Made by a program: the position numbers and the translations under genes
Part shown: positions 1 through 9,614 of the stretch, one piece after another
How positions within the stretch are numbered: the stretch's first letter is position 1
Layout of the letters: every line of letters starts with the position of its first letter
Notes under the pieces: model-generated
The model's input: only the letters and a program-made list of their open reading frames with translations
Told to the model about the DNA's origin: nothing
The model's database searches: none
Assembly: GCA_902552755.1 (NCBI GenBank)
Contig: CACDHV010000001.1
Location: 1 to 64,000, forward strand
Source of the DNA: an uncultured Pelagibacteraceae bacterium
Lineage (GTDB): Bacteria > Pseudomonadota > Alphaproteobacteria > Pelagibacterales > Pelagibacteraceae
Direction: 5' to 3'
Length of the DNA: 64,000 nt

Positions 1-1
1 T

Positions 2-1573
2 TTTGAAAGTAATAATAATTTTTCTTTATGGGATATGAGTGTATTTGAGGAAAAGAGTATCTATAAATCTCCATATATAAATGAAATAATAAAAATTTTA
101 GCACTTAAAGAAATCGTTAAAAAAAAAAAAATCAAAAAAATTATTATTTTTTCAAATAATAAAAATCTTAAATTAAATATTTTAAGTATAATTAAGGATA
201 TAGAAATCGAATTCAATCTTACAAAAACAAATAAAAAAGAAAAAAAATTATTTAGAAATAACATTCTATATTTTGCTTATTATTTAATAAATTTTTTTTT
301 AAAAAGATATAGATTATTTAATCCTGTTTTTAAGTTAAAAAAAAACTCAATTATGGTTTATGACTATTTTGCATACTTTAATAAATCCGAAGCATTTAAG
401 AATAATTTTATTTCATCATATTGGAAAAAACTGATCCCATCATTAAGGCAAAGTAATATCAATATCAATTTTTTTCATATCACTATGGATGAAAAAAATT
501 TTGATATAAAGAAAAAATTAAATATTCTTAGAAATTTAAACAAATCAAAAAATATGTCACATAATATAATTGATACTCAAATTGATCTATTAATTTTTTT
601 TAAAGTAATAACAATTTTTTTTAAAAATTATTTCAATTATAGAATTTTTAAAATTAAAAATTCGAGCAATTTAATCTTTCAAAATAAAATTTTATATCAA
701 ATGTTTATTGATAGCTACATTGGTGTTTGGTCTATAAAGAATTTATTTTTTCATTATATGATCCAAAAATATGTCAAATATACACACGAAAACAATAAAG
801 TAGTTATTTATATAAATGAGTTTCAAGGATGGGAAAAATCTTTAATATATAACTTGAATAAAAACAAAATTAATAATCATTTTGGAATACAATTTAATCC
901 TATAAGAAACTGGGATCTTAGATATTTCTTTAAGGTTACAAAAAAAAATAAACACCTATTCCCAAATAATATTATTACATTTTATTCATCTAGTGTAAGA
1001 CAAATTTCAAAAAATTTTTACAAAGGTACTCTTCCAAAGATATTTTTAACAGAAAATCTTAGACCTATTGAAATTAAACTTAATAAATCTAATAAAACCA
1101 AAAATAAGAGTATCTTATTATTAGGAGATCATGATGATGGATCAACCATAAACCTGTTAAACATCGTCAATAATTTTAAAAAATTGAATTTAAAAGCTAA
1201 TTTCGAATACAAACCTCATCCAATTTCAAAAATAAATATTTCAAATTTTAAAGAGCTAAAAGGGATTAAAGTATATAAAAATAATGATTGTTTTAATTTT
1301 AGGTATTATGCATATATAGTTAGTAATAAAACTTCGTTAGGGTTAGAACTCAAAAAAATGAATATAAAAACAGGAATAATTTTAGATAAGGAAAACCTGA
1401 ATTTAAGTCCTGTTGATAAAAATTATATGTATTTTATAAAGAATGAAATTGATTTAAATAGTTTTATAAATTCTAAAACTAGAAAGAGAATTAATTCAGA
1501 TATGGAGATTAAAACCAAAACTTCTTTACTTAATATTATTAAACTTTGGAAAAAAAAAATTAATAATGAATAG
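2..1573 (+). CDS. Putative surface carbohydrate biosynthesis protein (GT-B-like), probably 5'-truncated by window edge
   Basis: ORF 35..1573; the frame is open to base 2 upstream (…SNNNFSLWDMSVFEEKSIYKSPYINEI). C-terminal 'YKPHPIS' and 'VSNKTSLGLEL' resemble capsule/sialyl-type transferase families. Confidence 0.55.
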   Translation, partial: FESNNNFSLWDMSVFEEKSIYKSPYINEIIKILALKEIVKKKKIKKIIIFSNNKNLKLNILSIIKDIEIEFNLTKTNKKEKKLFRNNILYFAYYLINFFLKRYRLFNPVFKLKKNSIMVYDYFAYFNKSEAFKNNFISSYWKKLIPSLRQSNININFFHITMDEKNFDIKKKLNILRNLNKSKNMSHNIIDTQIDLLIFFKVITIFFKNYFNYRIFKIKNSSNLIFQNKILYQMFIDSYIGVWSIKNLFFHYMIQKYVKYTHENNKVVIYINEFQGWEKSLIYNLNKNKINNHFGIQFNPIRNWDLRYFFKVTKKNKHLFPNNIITFYSSSVRQISKNFYKGTLPKIFLTENLRPIEIKLNKSNKTKNKSILLLGDHDDGSTINLLNIVNNFKKLNLKANFEYKPHPISKINISNFKELKGIKVYKNNDCFNFRYYAYIVSNKTSLGLELKKMNIKTGIILDKENLNLSPVDKNYMYFIKNEIDLNSFINSKTRKRINSDMEIKTKTSLLNIIKLWKKKINNE

Positions 1574-2639
1574 CAAATTAATTAATTTATCAGAATTTGG
1601 ATTTAATATTTTGCAAATTGAAAGTTATGCTGCTTGTAATATGGAGTGTAGCTTTTGTCCGTATCCTCTTAAAGATGATAAAGAAAGCAAATTAAATACA
1701 GACGAAATTAAAAATGTTATAGATCAAATAAATCCTAATGATCCTAAATTTGATTATATTACTTTTTCTCAATTTAATGAACCTTTGCTAGATAGCAGAA
1801 TTTTTGAATTAATTGCTTATGCTCAAAATAAGGGATTAAAAGTTTTGTTGATCACAAATGGTTTACTATTAAATAAAAAAAAAAATATTGAAAATATTTT
1901 TAAGTTAAAACCTAAAATGAAGATTTCTCTACAAGTTATTGATCATAATGTGCACTCTAAGGCAAGAGGTTTAAACTTAGAGTTAAATAAATACTCAAAA
2001 ACTATCTTTGATTTTTGTAAACTAGCTAATATAGAATGCAAAGATTTAGATATTTCGATAGATATTGGTTGTAGTTTTAATGAGTCAAAATCAGTGTTTT
2101 TTTTAAAAAAATTACTTGGGTTACATACTGGAGACCCATCTGTAGCAGTAAATAAAGAAAGTTTATTTAATAATCTTCAGCTATTTATAAAAGATTTATC
2201 TGAGATTAATAAAGAAATATTTGAAACTAATAATATCATCTTAAATAAAAATGAATTTAAAATTGATTATAAAAAACAATTGGGTTTAAAAATTAGTGAT
2301 AATATAAAACTAAAAATTAAACCTTTCTTTTATGGCCGTAGAATTACGGATTTTAAGCCTGTACCAAGTAATACATTTTCATGTGACAATCAAATACTTG
2401 GTATTTTAGCTGATGGTAGTGTTTTACCATGCTGCTTAGGTTATGATGATACTATTTCTCTAGGAAGTATAAAAAAAAAATCTCTCTTTGAAATTCTTAA
2501 TAATAATCAATTTTTAAAAAATTTAAGAAGTTTGGATGGAGAAAAGCATATAACTTGTAGAAAATGTTTTGGAGAGCCAACTAAAAGAGGGGTTGTCTTT
2601 AGACAATTACAATCAAAAATTAAAAATGTAATGCGTTAA
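1566..2639 (+). CDS. Radical SAM / SPASM domain protein
   Basis: CNMECSFC (CxxxCxxC) motif near N-terminus, C-terminal Cys cluster (CCLGYDD…CRKCFGEP) typical of SPASM. Confidence 0.85.
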   Translation: MNSKLINLSEFGFNILQIESYAACNMECSFCPYPLKDDKESKLNTDEIKNVIDQINPNDPKFDYITFSQFNEPLLDSRIFELIAYAQNKGLKVLLITNGLLLNKKKNIENIFKLKPKMKISLQVIDHNVHSKARGLNLELNKYSKTIFDFCKLANIECKDLDISIDIGCSFNESKSVFFLKKLLGLHTGDPSVAVNKESLFNNLQLFIKDLSEINKEIFETNNIILNKNEFKIDYKKQLGLKISDNIKLKIKPFFYGRRITDFKPVPSNTFSCDNQILGILADGSVLPCCLGYDDTISLGSIKKKSLFEILNNNQFLKNLRSLDGEKHITCRKCFGEPTKRGVVFRQLQSKIKNVMR

Positions 2640-2646
2640 AGTAGTT

Positions 2647-3930
2647 TTAAACTGGAATTACATTAAATAAATAATTTTTGTAAACATTTCTAGAATCAAA
2701 AATTAATTTTGAGTTTTTTTGTAATCGACTATAGTTGACTTCATCATGATCCGTTACAATCACAGTAGAATTAAAACTTCGTAAGTTTTTCTGCGAAAGT
2801 TTTATACTAACAGAATTAGTAAAAAATTTCTTTTCATTACTGTTGATTTTTTTTATGTGAGGGTCATGAAAATATACTTTAAATTTTCTATTGTTAAGGA
2901 TCTTTGCTATTTCTAGAGCTGGAGACTCTCTATAATCATCAATTCCTTTTTTATAAGCAATGCCCATAATTAATATTTTAGGAATAAACTTATACTTGGA
3001 ATTTTTTTCAAAAATTTTAGAACAAATCCATTTTGGCATAAATCTGTTCACATTACCAGCATGTTCAATAAATTTAGGATTGAAACCTTTTAATTTTGAA
3101 ATATATGAGAGATAGTATGGATCTATAGGAATACAATGACCACCAAAGCCAGGCCCAGGTGTAAAAGGTCTATATCCAAATGGTTTAGTTGATGCTGCTT
3201 TGATACATTCATGAATATTTAAATTTAGTTTTTGTGCCACAATTTTTAGTTCATTGACTAAAGCAATATTGACAGATCTATAAATATTCTCGATTAACTT
3301 TGTAAATTCTGCAGATTCTATAGTATTCATTAAGACTATCTTATCAAAAATTTCCTCATAAAGTATTTTTCCAATTAATTTACATTTATTTGAATTTCCA
3401 CTTAAAATTTTTGGAACTTTTAATGGATTCATATTTCCAATCCCTGGATTAATTCTTTCTGGTGAATAACAGACATAAAAATTTTTTCCAATATGTAATT
3501 CTTTATTATGTGAAATAATATTAATAATTTTTTCCTTTGTTGTGCCAGGGTATGTTGTACTTTCTAGAGAAATTATTTGATTTTTTCTTAGAAATGGAAG
3601 AGAGTTTTTAATTGCTAATTCTATAAATTTTAACTCAGGTTTTTTATTTTTTTTTAGTGGAGTTGGTACGCAAATAATTATTGCATCACATTGTTTAATT
3701 TTAGAGAAATCATCTGTTATTTCTAATTTCCTATTTTTATGGTTATTTTTATTATAAAGTTTCTTATTATTTTTTTTAACTGAAGATATTCTTTTTAAAT
3801 TATTATCTATACCAATTGTTTTAAAGCCTTTTTTTAAAAAATTTGTTAAAAGTGGAAGGCCGACATACCCAAGACCTACAATACCAATAACTGCATTTTT
3901 ATTCTTAATTTTAGATTTTAAATTTGACAT
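2647..3930 (-). CDS. Nucleotide sugar dehydrogenase (UDP-N-acetyl-hexosamine 6-dehydrogenase, WecC/WbpA type)
   Basis: GIVGLGYVGLPL Rossmann motif, 'GPGFGGHCIPIDPYYLS' active-site Cys motif. Confidence 0.88.
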   Translation of the reverse strand: MSNLKSKIKNKNAVIGIVGLGYVGLPLLTNFLKKGFKTIGIDNNLKRISSVKKNNKKLYNKNNHKNRKLEITDDFSKIKQCDAIIICVPTPLKKNKKPELKFIELAIKNSLPFLRKNQIISLESTTYPGTTKEKIINIISHNKELHIGKNFYVCYSPERINPGIGNMNPLKVPKILSGNSNKCKLIGKILYEEIFDKIVLMNTIESAEFTKLIENIYRSVNIALVNELKIVAQKLNLNIHECIKAASTKPFGYRPFTPGPGFGGHCIPIDPYYLSYISKLKGFNPKFIEHAGNVNRFMPKWICSKIFEKNSKYKFIPKILIMGIAYKKGIDDYRESPALEIAKILNNRKFKVYFHDPHIKKINSNEKKFFTNSVSIKLSQKNLRSFNSTVIVTDHDEVNYSRLQKNSKLIFDSRNVYKNYLFNVIPV

Positions 3931-4030
3931 CTGAAAAAGGTGTACTTTTATATAAAATTTAATAGTTTCTCAATATAATTAATATACACGTTTATATTCA
4001 AGTGAAATTAATTTAAAAATACATTTAAAA

Positions 4031-5767
4031 ATGTTTTCTTTTTTTAAAAAAATTTATTCATGTATAGACAATAAGGAAAAAAAATATGTTATTCCAATTG
4101 TTGTTCTTATAATTTTAAATACTTTGATTGAATTAATAGGAATTGGTGCTTTTATTCCATTAATGAACATAATTTTATCACCTGAGACTTACGATACCAA
4201 CAAAATATTAATTTTTTTATCTGAGTTCTCTTTCTTACCCGATAGTAGTATTTCAAATATATTAATTTCCATAATAATAGTTTTTTTTCTAATAAGATTT
4301 TTTTTTCAATCGTTTTATTTTCTAATTATACAAAAATTTCTTCACGAAGTTTCTTTAAACACTACTAGTAATTTACTTAACATTTACATGAAGCAGCCAA
4401 TTCAAATTTCTACAAGATCAAAACCATCTGTAATGTATAAAAATATATATACCGAGACAAATATATTAAAAGCAAATGTTTTTTTATTAGTAAAATTTGT
4501 TAGTGATCTTTTCTTAGTGGTTAGTATTATAGCAATTCTCATTTTTTTTGACCCTTTAATTACAATTTTAGCTATATTATTTCTTACCCTTTTTTTTTTA
4601 ATATACTTAGCTTTTTCAAAAAATTATTTATTGAAACTAGGCAAAAAAAGATACTTTCATAATGAAAAACTCTCAGGAATTTTAACAGAGTGCCTTAACT
4701 CGTTAAGAGAAATTAAATTATTTAATATGTATAATTATTTCAATAATAAATTTTATTATCACAAAGATATTGATAGTTGGTCAAAAATTATGCACTCTTT
4801 TACAAGGCAACTACCTATATTTTTTGTTGAAGTCATCATAGTAATTATTTTTTCAGCACTAATTATTTATTTTTTGAAATTTAATTTAAATACAGATGAA
4901 TTGATAATAACCCTAGGTTTCTATGCAATATGTTTAATTAGACTTTTGCCAATTATAAACAAAGTAGCAGACGCTTATCAAGCATATAAGTTTAATAAAG
5001 AGCCAGTTGACAGAATTTATAATGATTATCAAAAAGTATGGAAAATTGAGTTAGATGAAGAATTTAATACAGATAAAAACAACTTAGTTGACCAAATGCA
5101 TTTTGATAAAAATATAGAATTTAAAAATATTAAATTTTTTTATAATCAAAATAATAAGTTCAAAATTGAAATTGATAACTTTAAAATATATAAGAATGAG
5201 TTTTTAGGTATTTATGGTAATTCTGGTTCAGGAAAAAGTACATTTTTTGATTTAGTATCTGGATTAACAAAACCCTATTCAGGTACAATAAAATCTGACA
5301 ATACTGATATTTATAAAAATATATTTTTGTGGAGAAAAAAGATTGGATATGTTCCCCAAAATATATATTTGCTAGATGACACTATTGAAAATAATATATG
5401 TGTAATAGACAAAGTGGACCCACTCTTAAAAGATAAAAATTATTTCAATAAAGTACTTGAAATGAGTGGTTTAAAAGAATTTTACTCAAGTTATAATAAT
5501 AATTCTATTGGCGAAGGGGGTAATAGAATTTCTGGTGGTCAAAAACAGAGAATAGGTATAGCAAGAGCATTATATAAAAAACCAGAAATTCTAGTATTGG
5601 ATGAACCCACAAGTTCTTTAGACAGTGATACCGAGCAAAAATTTTTGAGGTCTTTGAAAAATTTAAAAAATAAAATAACAATAATATTTATTTCACATAA
5701 TAAAGAAAATTTTATTGATTCTGATAGAATTATTAAAATAGTTGATGGTAAAATTTATGAAGATTAA
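4031..5767 (+). CDS. ABC transporter, fused permease/ATP-binding (MsbA/PglK-like exporter)
   Basis: N-terminal TM helices; Walker A GNSGSGKST, signature ISGGQKQR, Walker B ILVLDEPTS. Confidence 0.9.
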   Translation: MFSFFKKIYSCIDNKEKKYVIPIVVLIILNTLIELIGIGAFIPLMNIILSPETYDTNKILIFLSEFSFLPDSSISNILISIIIVFFLIRFFFQSFYFLIIQKFLHEVSLNTTSNLLNIYMKQPIQISTRSKPSVMYKNIYTETNILKANVFLLVKFVSDLFLVVSIIAILIFFDPLITILAILFLTLFFLIYLAFSKNYLLKLGKKRYFHNEKLSGILTECLNSLREIKLFNMYNYFNNKFYYHKDIDSWSKIMHSFTRQLPIFFVEVIIVIIFSALIIYFLKFNLNTDELIITLGFYAICLIRLLPIINKVADAYQAYKFNKEPVDRIYNDYQKVWKIELDEEFNTDKNNLVDQMHFDKNIEFKNIKFFYNQNNKFKIEIDNFKIYKNEFLGIYGNSGSGKSTFFDLVSGLTKPYSGTIKSDNTDIYKNIFLWRKKIGYVPQNIYLLDDTIENNICVIDKVDPLLKDKNYFNKVLEMSGLKEFYSSYNNNSIGEGGNRISGGQKQRIGIARALYKKPEILVLDEPTSSLDSDTEQKFLRSLKNLKNKITIIFISHNKENFIDSDRIIKIVDGKIYED

Positions 5768-6539
5768 TCTACCTAAAAAAATTAAATTAGAATACGCAAA
5801 AAAAAAAATTGAAAGAATATTTAATTTAAATTTTAAAAATTATAAAAAATATTTAAAATTACTAACAAAAATAGACTACATAGATTTATATAATTTACAT
5901 TATCTTGTTACAAAAAATAAAAGAATTAAAGTCATTGAATTCGGATCAGGTTTCTCCACATTTGTTTTGTCCGATGCTTTGGAAATTAATAAAATAGATT
6001 TTTTTTTAAAAACAAAATTAAAAAAAAACATTAATTTTTTCTTAGACAAAGATAAAAAAACATTATTCAAGATTGATAATTATTTTACTGTTGAAAGTTT
6101 AGAAAATTCAAAAAAATTTTTCAATATTCAAAAAAAAATACTTTCAAATAACAAGATTAAAAATGTTAAACTAAGTATGAATAAGTGTAAAAAAGTATCT
6201 GTAAATGAGATATCAGCTTTTAAATATGATAAAAAAGATATATTAAATTCTGATTTTATATATATAGACGGACCCGGCATTCATGATTTGCCAAATTTTA
6301 ATTATAAAAGTAGCATTAATCCTGTTCACATTGATCTTCTTGAAATAGAATTTAATCTAAATCCGGGCACTATTGTTGTTGTTGATGGTCTTCCAGCATC
6401 TGTAAGATTTTTCCAAAAAAAACTATTAAGAAAGTGGAAATATTTTTATTTAAACAATGGCAATCAAACAGTAATGCTTTTAGATGAAAAAAGTTACGGC
6501 CCCTTAAATACTGCTCTTTTGAATTATTATGAAAATTAA
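5757..6539 (+). CDS. Putative class I SAM methyltransferase-like protein
   Basis: 'VIEFGSGFSTFVLSDAL' glycine motif and 'FIYIDGPG' acidic strand. ORF 5742..6539; the start is more plausible at 5757 (MKINLPKK). Confidence 0.5.
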   Translation: MKINLPKKIKLEYAKKKIERIFNLNFKNYKKYLKLLTKIDYIDLYNLHYLVTKNKRIKVIEFGSGFSTFVLSDALEINKIDFFLKTKLKKNINFFLDKDKKTLFKIDNYFTVESLENSKKFFNIQKKILSNNKIKNVKLSMNKCKKVSVNEISAFKYDKKDILNSDFIYIDGPGIHDLPNFNYKSSINPVHIDLLEIEFNLNPGTIVVVDGLPASVRFFQKKLLRKWKYFYLNNGNQTVMLLDEKSYGPLNTALLNYYEN

Positions 6540-7209
6540 AGCAAGTATAATTATAACCAATTATAATTATTCGAAGTATATTGAAAGGTGTATCAAGAGC
6601 TGTATTTCACAAAATTTTGATAAAAAGGCATTCGAGATTATTATTGTTGATGATTGTTCAACAGATAGATCATTAACAAAAATAGTAAAACTTAAAAAAA
6701 AATTTCATAATTTTAATTTAAAATATTTTATAAATAAAAAAAATGTAGGCGTAGCAGCATCATCTAATTTTGGAATTTTAAAAAGTAAAGGTGAATATAT
6801 TACAAGATTAGACTCAGATGACTATATTTCTAAAAATTTTTTGAATTTCATGACATTTTATCTTGACGAATTTAAAAATAATTTAGGTGTATGCTGTGAC
6901 TATTATTTTGTTTCGAATTCTGGAAAAAAACTGAATAAGATAAATTATACATCAAAACCAATTTCTTGTGCAGTAATGTACAGAAGAAAAAAACTTATAA
7001 GATATGGAATTTATAATAAAAAACTAAAGCACAGAGAAGAGGAGGAGTTGAGAGCCAGATTAGGAAAAAAATACATTATTGGCTACCTAAATTTACCACT
7101 CTACAGATATAGAATGCATTTATCAAATAAAACTAAAAGTAGAGATTATAAAATTAAATATAGAAAAATATTAGTAGATTTAAAAAAAGTTTATGCGAAA
7201 CAAAAATGA
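6529..7209 (+). CDS. Family 2 glycosyltransferase
   Basis: 'ASIIITNYNYSKYIERCIKSCISQ', 'DDCSTDRS', 'RLDSDDYIS' DxD motif. Confidence 0.88.
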   Translation: MKIKASIIITNYNYSKYIERCIKSCISQNFDKKAFEIIIVDDCSTDRSLTKIVKLKKKFHNFNLKYFINKKNVGVAASSNFGILKSKGEYITRLDSDDYISKNFLNFMTFYLDEFKNNLGVCCDYYFVSNSGKKLNKINYTSKPISCAVMYRRKKLIRYGIYNKKLKHREEEELRARLGKKYIIGYLNLPLYRYRMHLSNKTKSRDYKIKYRKILVDLKKVYAKQK

Positions 7210-7765
7210 TTTTTTAATAATTATTCCAGCAAGAGCTAATTCTAAAAGATTAAAAAATAAAAATATTTTTAAAATATGGAATAAACCAATGATAGCATGG
7301 AGTATAGAAGCTGCAAAAAAGTCAAAATTTGCTCCAAAAATTTTAGTTAGCTCAGACTCTTCTGATATATTAAGAATAGCAAAAAAATATAATGTTTTAA
7401 CATTAAAAAGACCAAAGCTTTTAGCTAAAGACAATGTTCCCAAGTTGATTGCAGTAAGACACGCTGTAAGAAACTTTTTTAGAAAGTATAAAAAAAAACC
7501 TAATTATGTAATTAGCTTACAGGCAAATTCTCCTCAAATTAAAAAATATCATATTGATAAAGTAATAAAGCATTTAATTAAATTTGATCTAAATGAAGTT
7601 ATTTCAGTAGATAAAAATTTAAATCAAGATGGAGCAATTAGAGCAATGAAATATGAATCATTATTCCAAAAATCACTAAGTGCGCATGTTGGTTGTGTAA
7701 TTACAAATTTAGTTGATGTTCATAAATTAAAAGATATAAAAATGTTAGAAAATGGAAACAAATAA
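7193..7765 (+). CDS. Short acylneuraminate cytidylyltransferase-family protein (NeuA-like)
   Basis: 'IIPARANSKRLKNKNIFKIWNKPMIAWSIEAA' nucleotide-binding motif; only 190 aa, lacks the usual C-terminal DxxxD-containing segment. Confidence 0.75.
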   Translation: MRNKNDFLIIIPARANSKRLKNKNIFKIWNKPMIAWSIEAAKKSKFAPKILVSSDSSDILRIAKKYNVLTLKRPKLLAKDNVPKLIAVRHAVRNFFRKYKKKPNYVISLQANSPQIKKYHIDKVIKHLIKFDLNEVISVDKNLNQDGAIRAMKYESLFQKSLSAHVGCVITNLVDVHKLKDIKMLENGNK

Positions 7766-8474
7766 CAAACAAAGATCTGTAAGAATTATTTCTGAAATAC
7801 ACCCTCAGCACCATGGATCAATGTCAGAAATTAAAAGAATGATCTTACAAAGTAAAATTGGTGGCGCAGATGCAGTAAAAGTCCAACTATACTCATCAAA
7901 AAATATTTGGGGTGATGAAAGTCGTTCATATATATCTATAACTAAACCAGAATTAAATGAGATAGACGAATATTGTAAAATTGTAGGGATCGACTTATCC
8001 GCTTCAGTTTTTGATGAAGAAAAACTAGATTGGTGTGAAGAAATTAATTTAAAGTTTTATAAAATTGCAAGTAGAACTGTAAAAGAAGATATTAAATTGT
8101 GTAATAAAATAATTAATATTAATAAAGAGACAATCGTCTCGCTAGGAATGTATGACTGGACGAATGGTTTTCCTTTTAAAGAGGCAAATGTAAAGTATCT
8201 TTATTGTATTTCAAATTACCCAACTCATCTTACTGAATTAGAATTTCCAAAATTTTCTGAAGATTATTTTTATGGCTATAGCGATCATTCAATTGGTATA
8301 GGAGCACCGATGTATGCTGTAGCTCATGGAGCAAAAATGATAGAAAAACATTTTACAAATAATAAATCATTACAAGTGGAAACTCAACTTGCGCATGTTT
8401 GTAGCATGGATTTAGAAGATTTGACAAAATTAAGGAACTATTCAGATGCATTCACATTAATAAGAAATGCATAA
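7752..8474 (+). CDS. Short NeuB-family (N-acetylneuraminate synthase-like) TIM-barrel protein
   Basis: 'ISEIHPQHHGS', 'GGADAVKVQLY', 'YGYSDHSIGIGAP…GAKMIEKHFT'; 240 aa with no C-terminal SAF domain. Confidence 0.75.
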   Translation: METNNKQRSVRIISEIHPQHHGSMSEIKRMILQSKIGGADAVKVQLYSSKNIWGDESRSYISITKPELNEIDEYCKIVGIDLSASVFDEEKLDWCEEINLKFYKIASRTVKEDIKLCNKIININKETIVSLGMYDWTNGFPFKEANVKYLYCISNYPTHLTELEFPKFSEDYFYGYSDHSIGIGAPMYAVAHGAKMIEKHFTNNKSLQVETQLAHVCSMDLEDLTKLRNYSDAFTLIRNA

Positions 8475-8538
8475 AAAGAGTAAGAGGCTTATCTGAGCTT
8501 AAACTTTGAAAGAGACTTTTAAGGTTGTATAAAACAGA

Positions 8539-9573
8539 ATGTATTTAGACACAAACTTTAATAAAAAAAATTTTACAACATATACAAGATGTACTTTTTG
8601 TAATTCAAAAAAATTAAAAAAAAAACCATATCTGAAAATAAAAGAAAATTTTTATACAAAGGCTATCATTTCAGATTTGTTTATTAAAAAAAAAGAATTT
8701 GAAAAATTGGCTACATATGAATGTCAAAAGTGTTTTTTAATTCAAGTTAGTCCTTGGTTTAATAAAAAAATTACAAGAAAAATTTACTCTAATATTTATG
8801 GTCAACACAATAAAAATTGGAATAATTATCTTTCCTTTATTAAAAATGGTAATTTACCAAATCATGGTAAACTTTTTGATTTGATAATAAAGAATATTCA
8901 TATTAAAAACTATGGAGAATATAATAGTCCCTTTATGGGATTATTTTTCAATTATTTTTCAAAGGAATACAAATGTAATTTAAAATTTTATAAAAGTTTA
9001 TCTCTTAATTTAATTGATTACCTTTCATCTCGACAATTAGCTGGTAAATCCAAAAATGAAATAAAAAAAGCTGAAACTACAAGTAAAAAATTAATTAAGA
9101 AAATTAAATTAATTAAAAGAAAAAATTTCTTAAAGTCATTGACAAACAAATACTTATTAACAGATAATTCTGAAATGTGCTGGGGTCAGAATGATAATTA
9201 TAAATCTGTAAATAGTAGATCCTTGGCATCAGAGTTATTTGACCTAGAGATAATTGATCTTAATCATAAAGAAAAAATTAAATTTGACTTATTTAGCATA
9301 TTTTTAACATTGGATCATACATTCGAACCCAAAAAAATTTTAGATTATGCGTTAACGAAAAGTAATTATGTTATTGTTCAATGTCACACATCTAAAACAG
9401 TTACTAAACAACATCAATTTTCATTCTCTTATAAGTTTTTGAACTATCTTAGCTCTATAAACATATACCATAAGGATCTAACTAAAATTATAAACAAAAA
9501 ATTTTCTTCAAATGAATTATATTTTATATGTTCAAAAAAAAATTCACTAATTAAAAAATTAAAATTTAACTAA
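8539..9573 (+). CDS. Protein with two CxxC zinc-finger-like pairs; possible C-methyltransferase-like family
   Basis: N-terminal 'CTFCNSKKLKK…YECQKCFLIQV'; the region 'FDLFSIFLTLDHTFEPKKILDYALTKSNYVIVQCH' resembles methyltransferase family members. Confidence 0.4.
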   Translation: MYLDTNFNKKNFTTYTRCTFCNSKKLKKKPYLKIKENFYTKAIISDLFIKKKEFEKLATYECQKCFLIQVSPWFNKKITRKIYSNIYGQHNKNWNNYLSFIKNGNLPNHGKLFDLIIKNIHIKNYGEYNSPFMGLFFNYFSKEYKCNLKFYKSLSLNLIDYLSSRQLAGKSKNEIKKAETTSKKLIKKIKLIKRKNFLKSLTNKYLLTDNSEMCWGQNDNYKSVNSRSLASELFDLEIIDLNHKEKIKFDLFSIFLTLDHTFEPKKILDYALTKSNYVIVQCHTSKTVTKQHQFSFSYKFLNYLSSINIYHKDLTKIINKKFSSNELYFICSKKNSLIKKLKFN

Positions 9574-9614
9574 ATAAAAATTTTGAATATAAAAAATAGT
9601 TTTACAAAAATATT

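Noticed and set aside
61-264. Antisense ORF 61..264 (-)
   Set aside because: Low-complexity hydrophobic shadow of the AT-rich plus-strand gene; no motif.
7180-7443. Antisense ORF 7180..7443 (-)
   Set aside because: Lies opposite the NeuA-like gene whose motifs are clear; no independent support.
8475-8538. Remnant of a longer NeuB C-terminus after the short NeuB-like gene
   Set aside because: Reading the region in the available frames gave only short peptides with stops and no SAF-like sequence.
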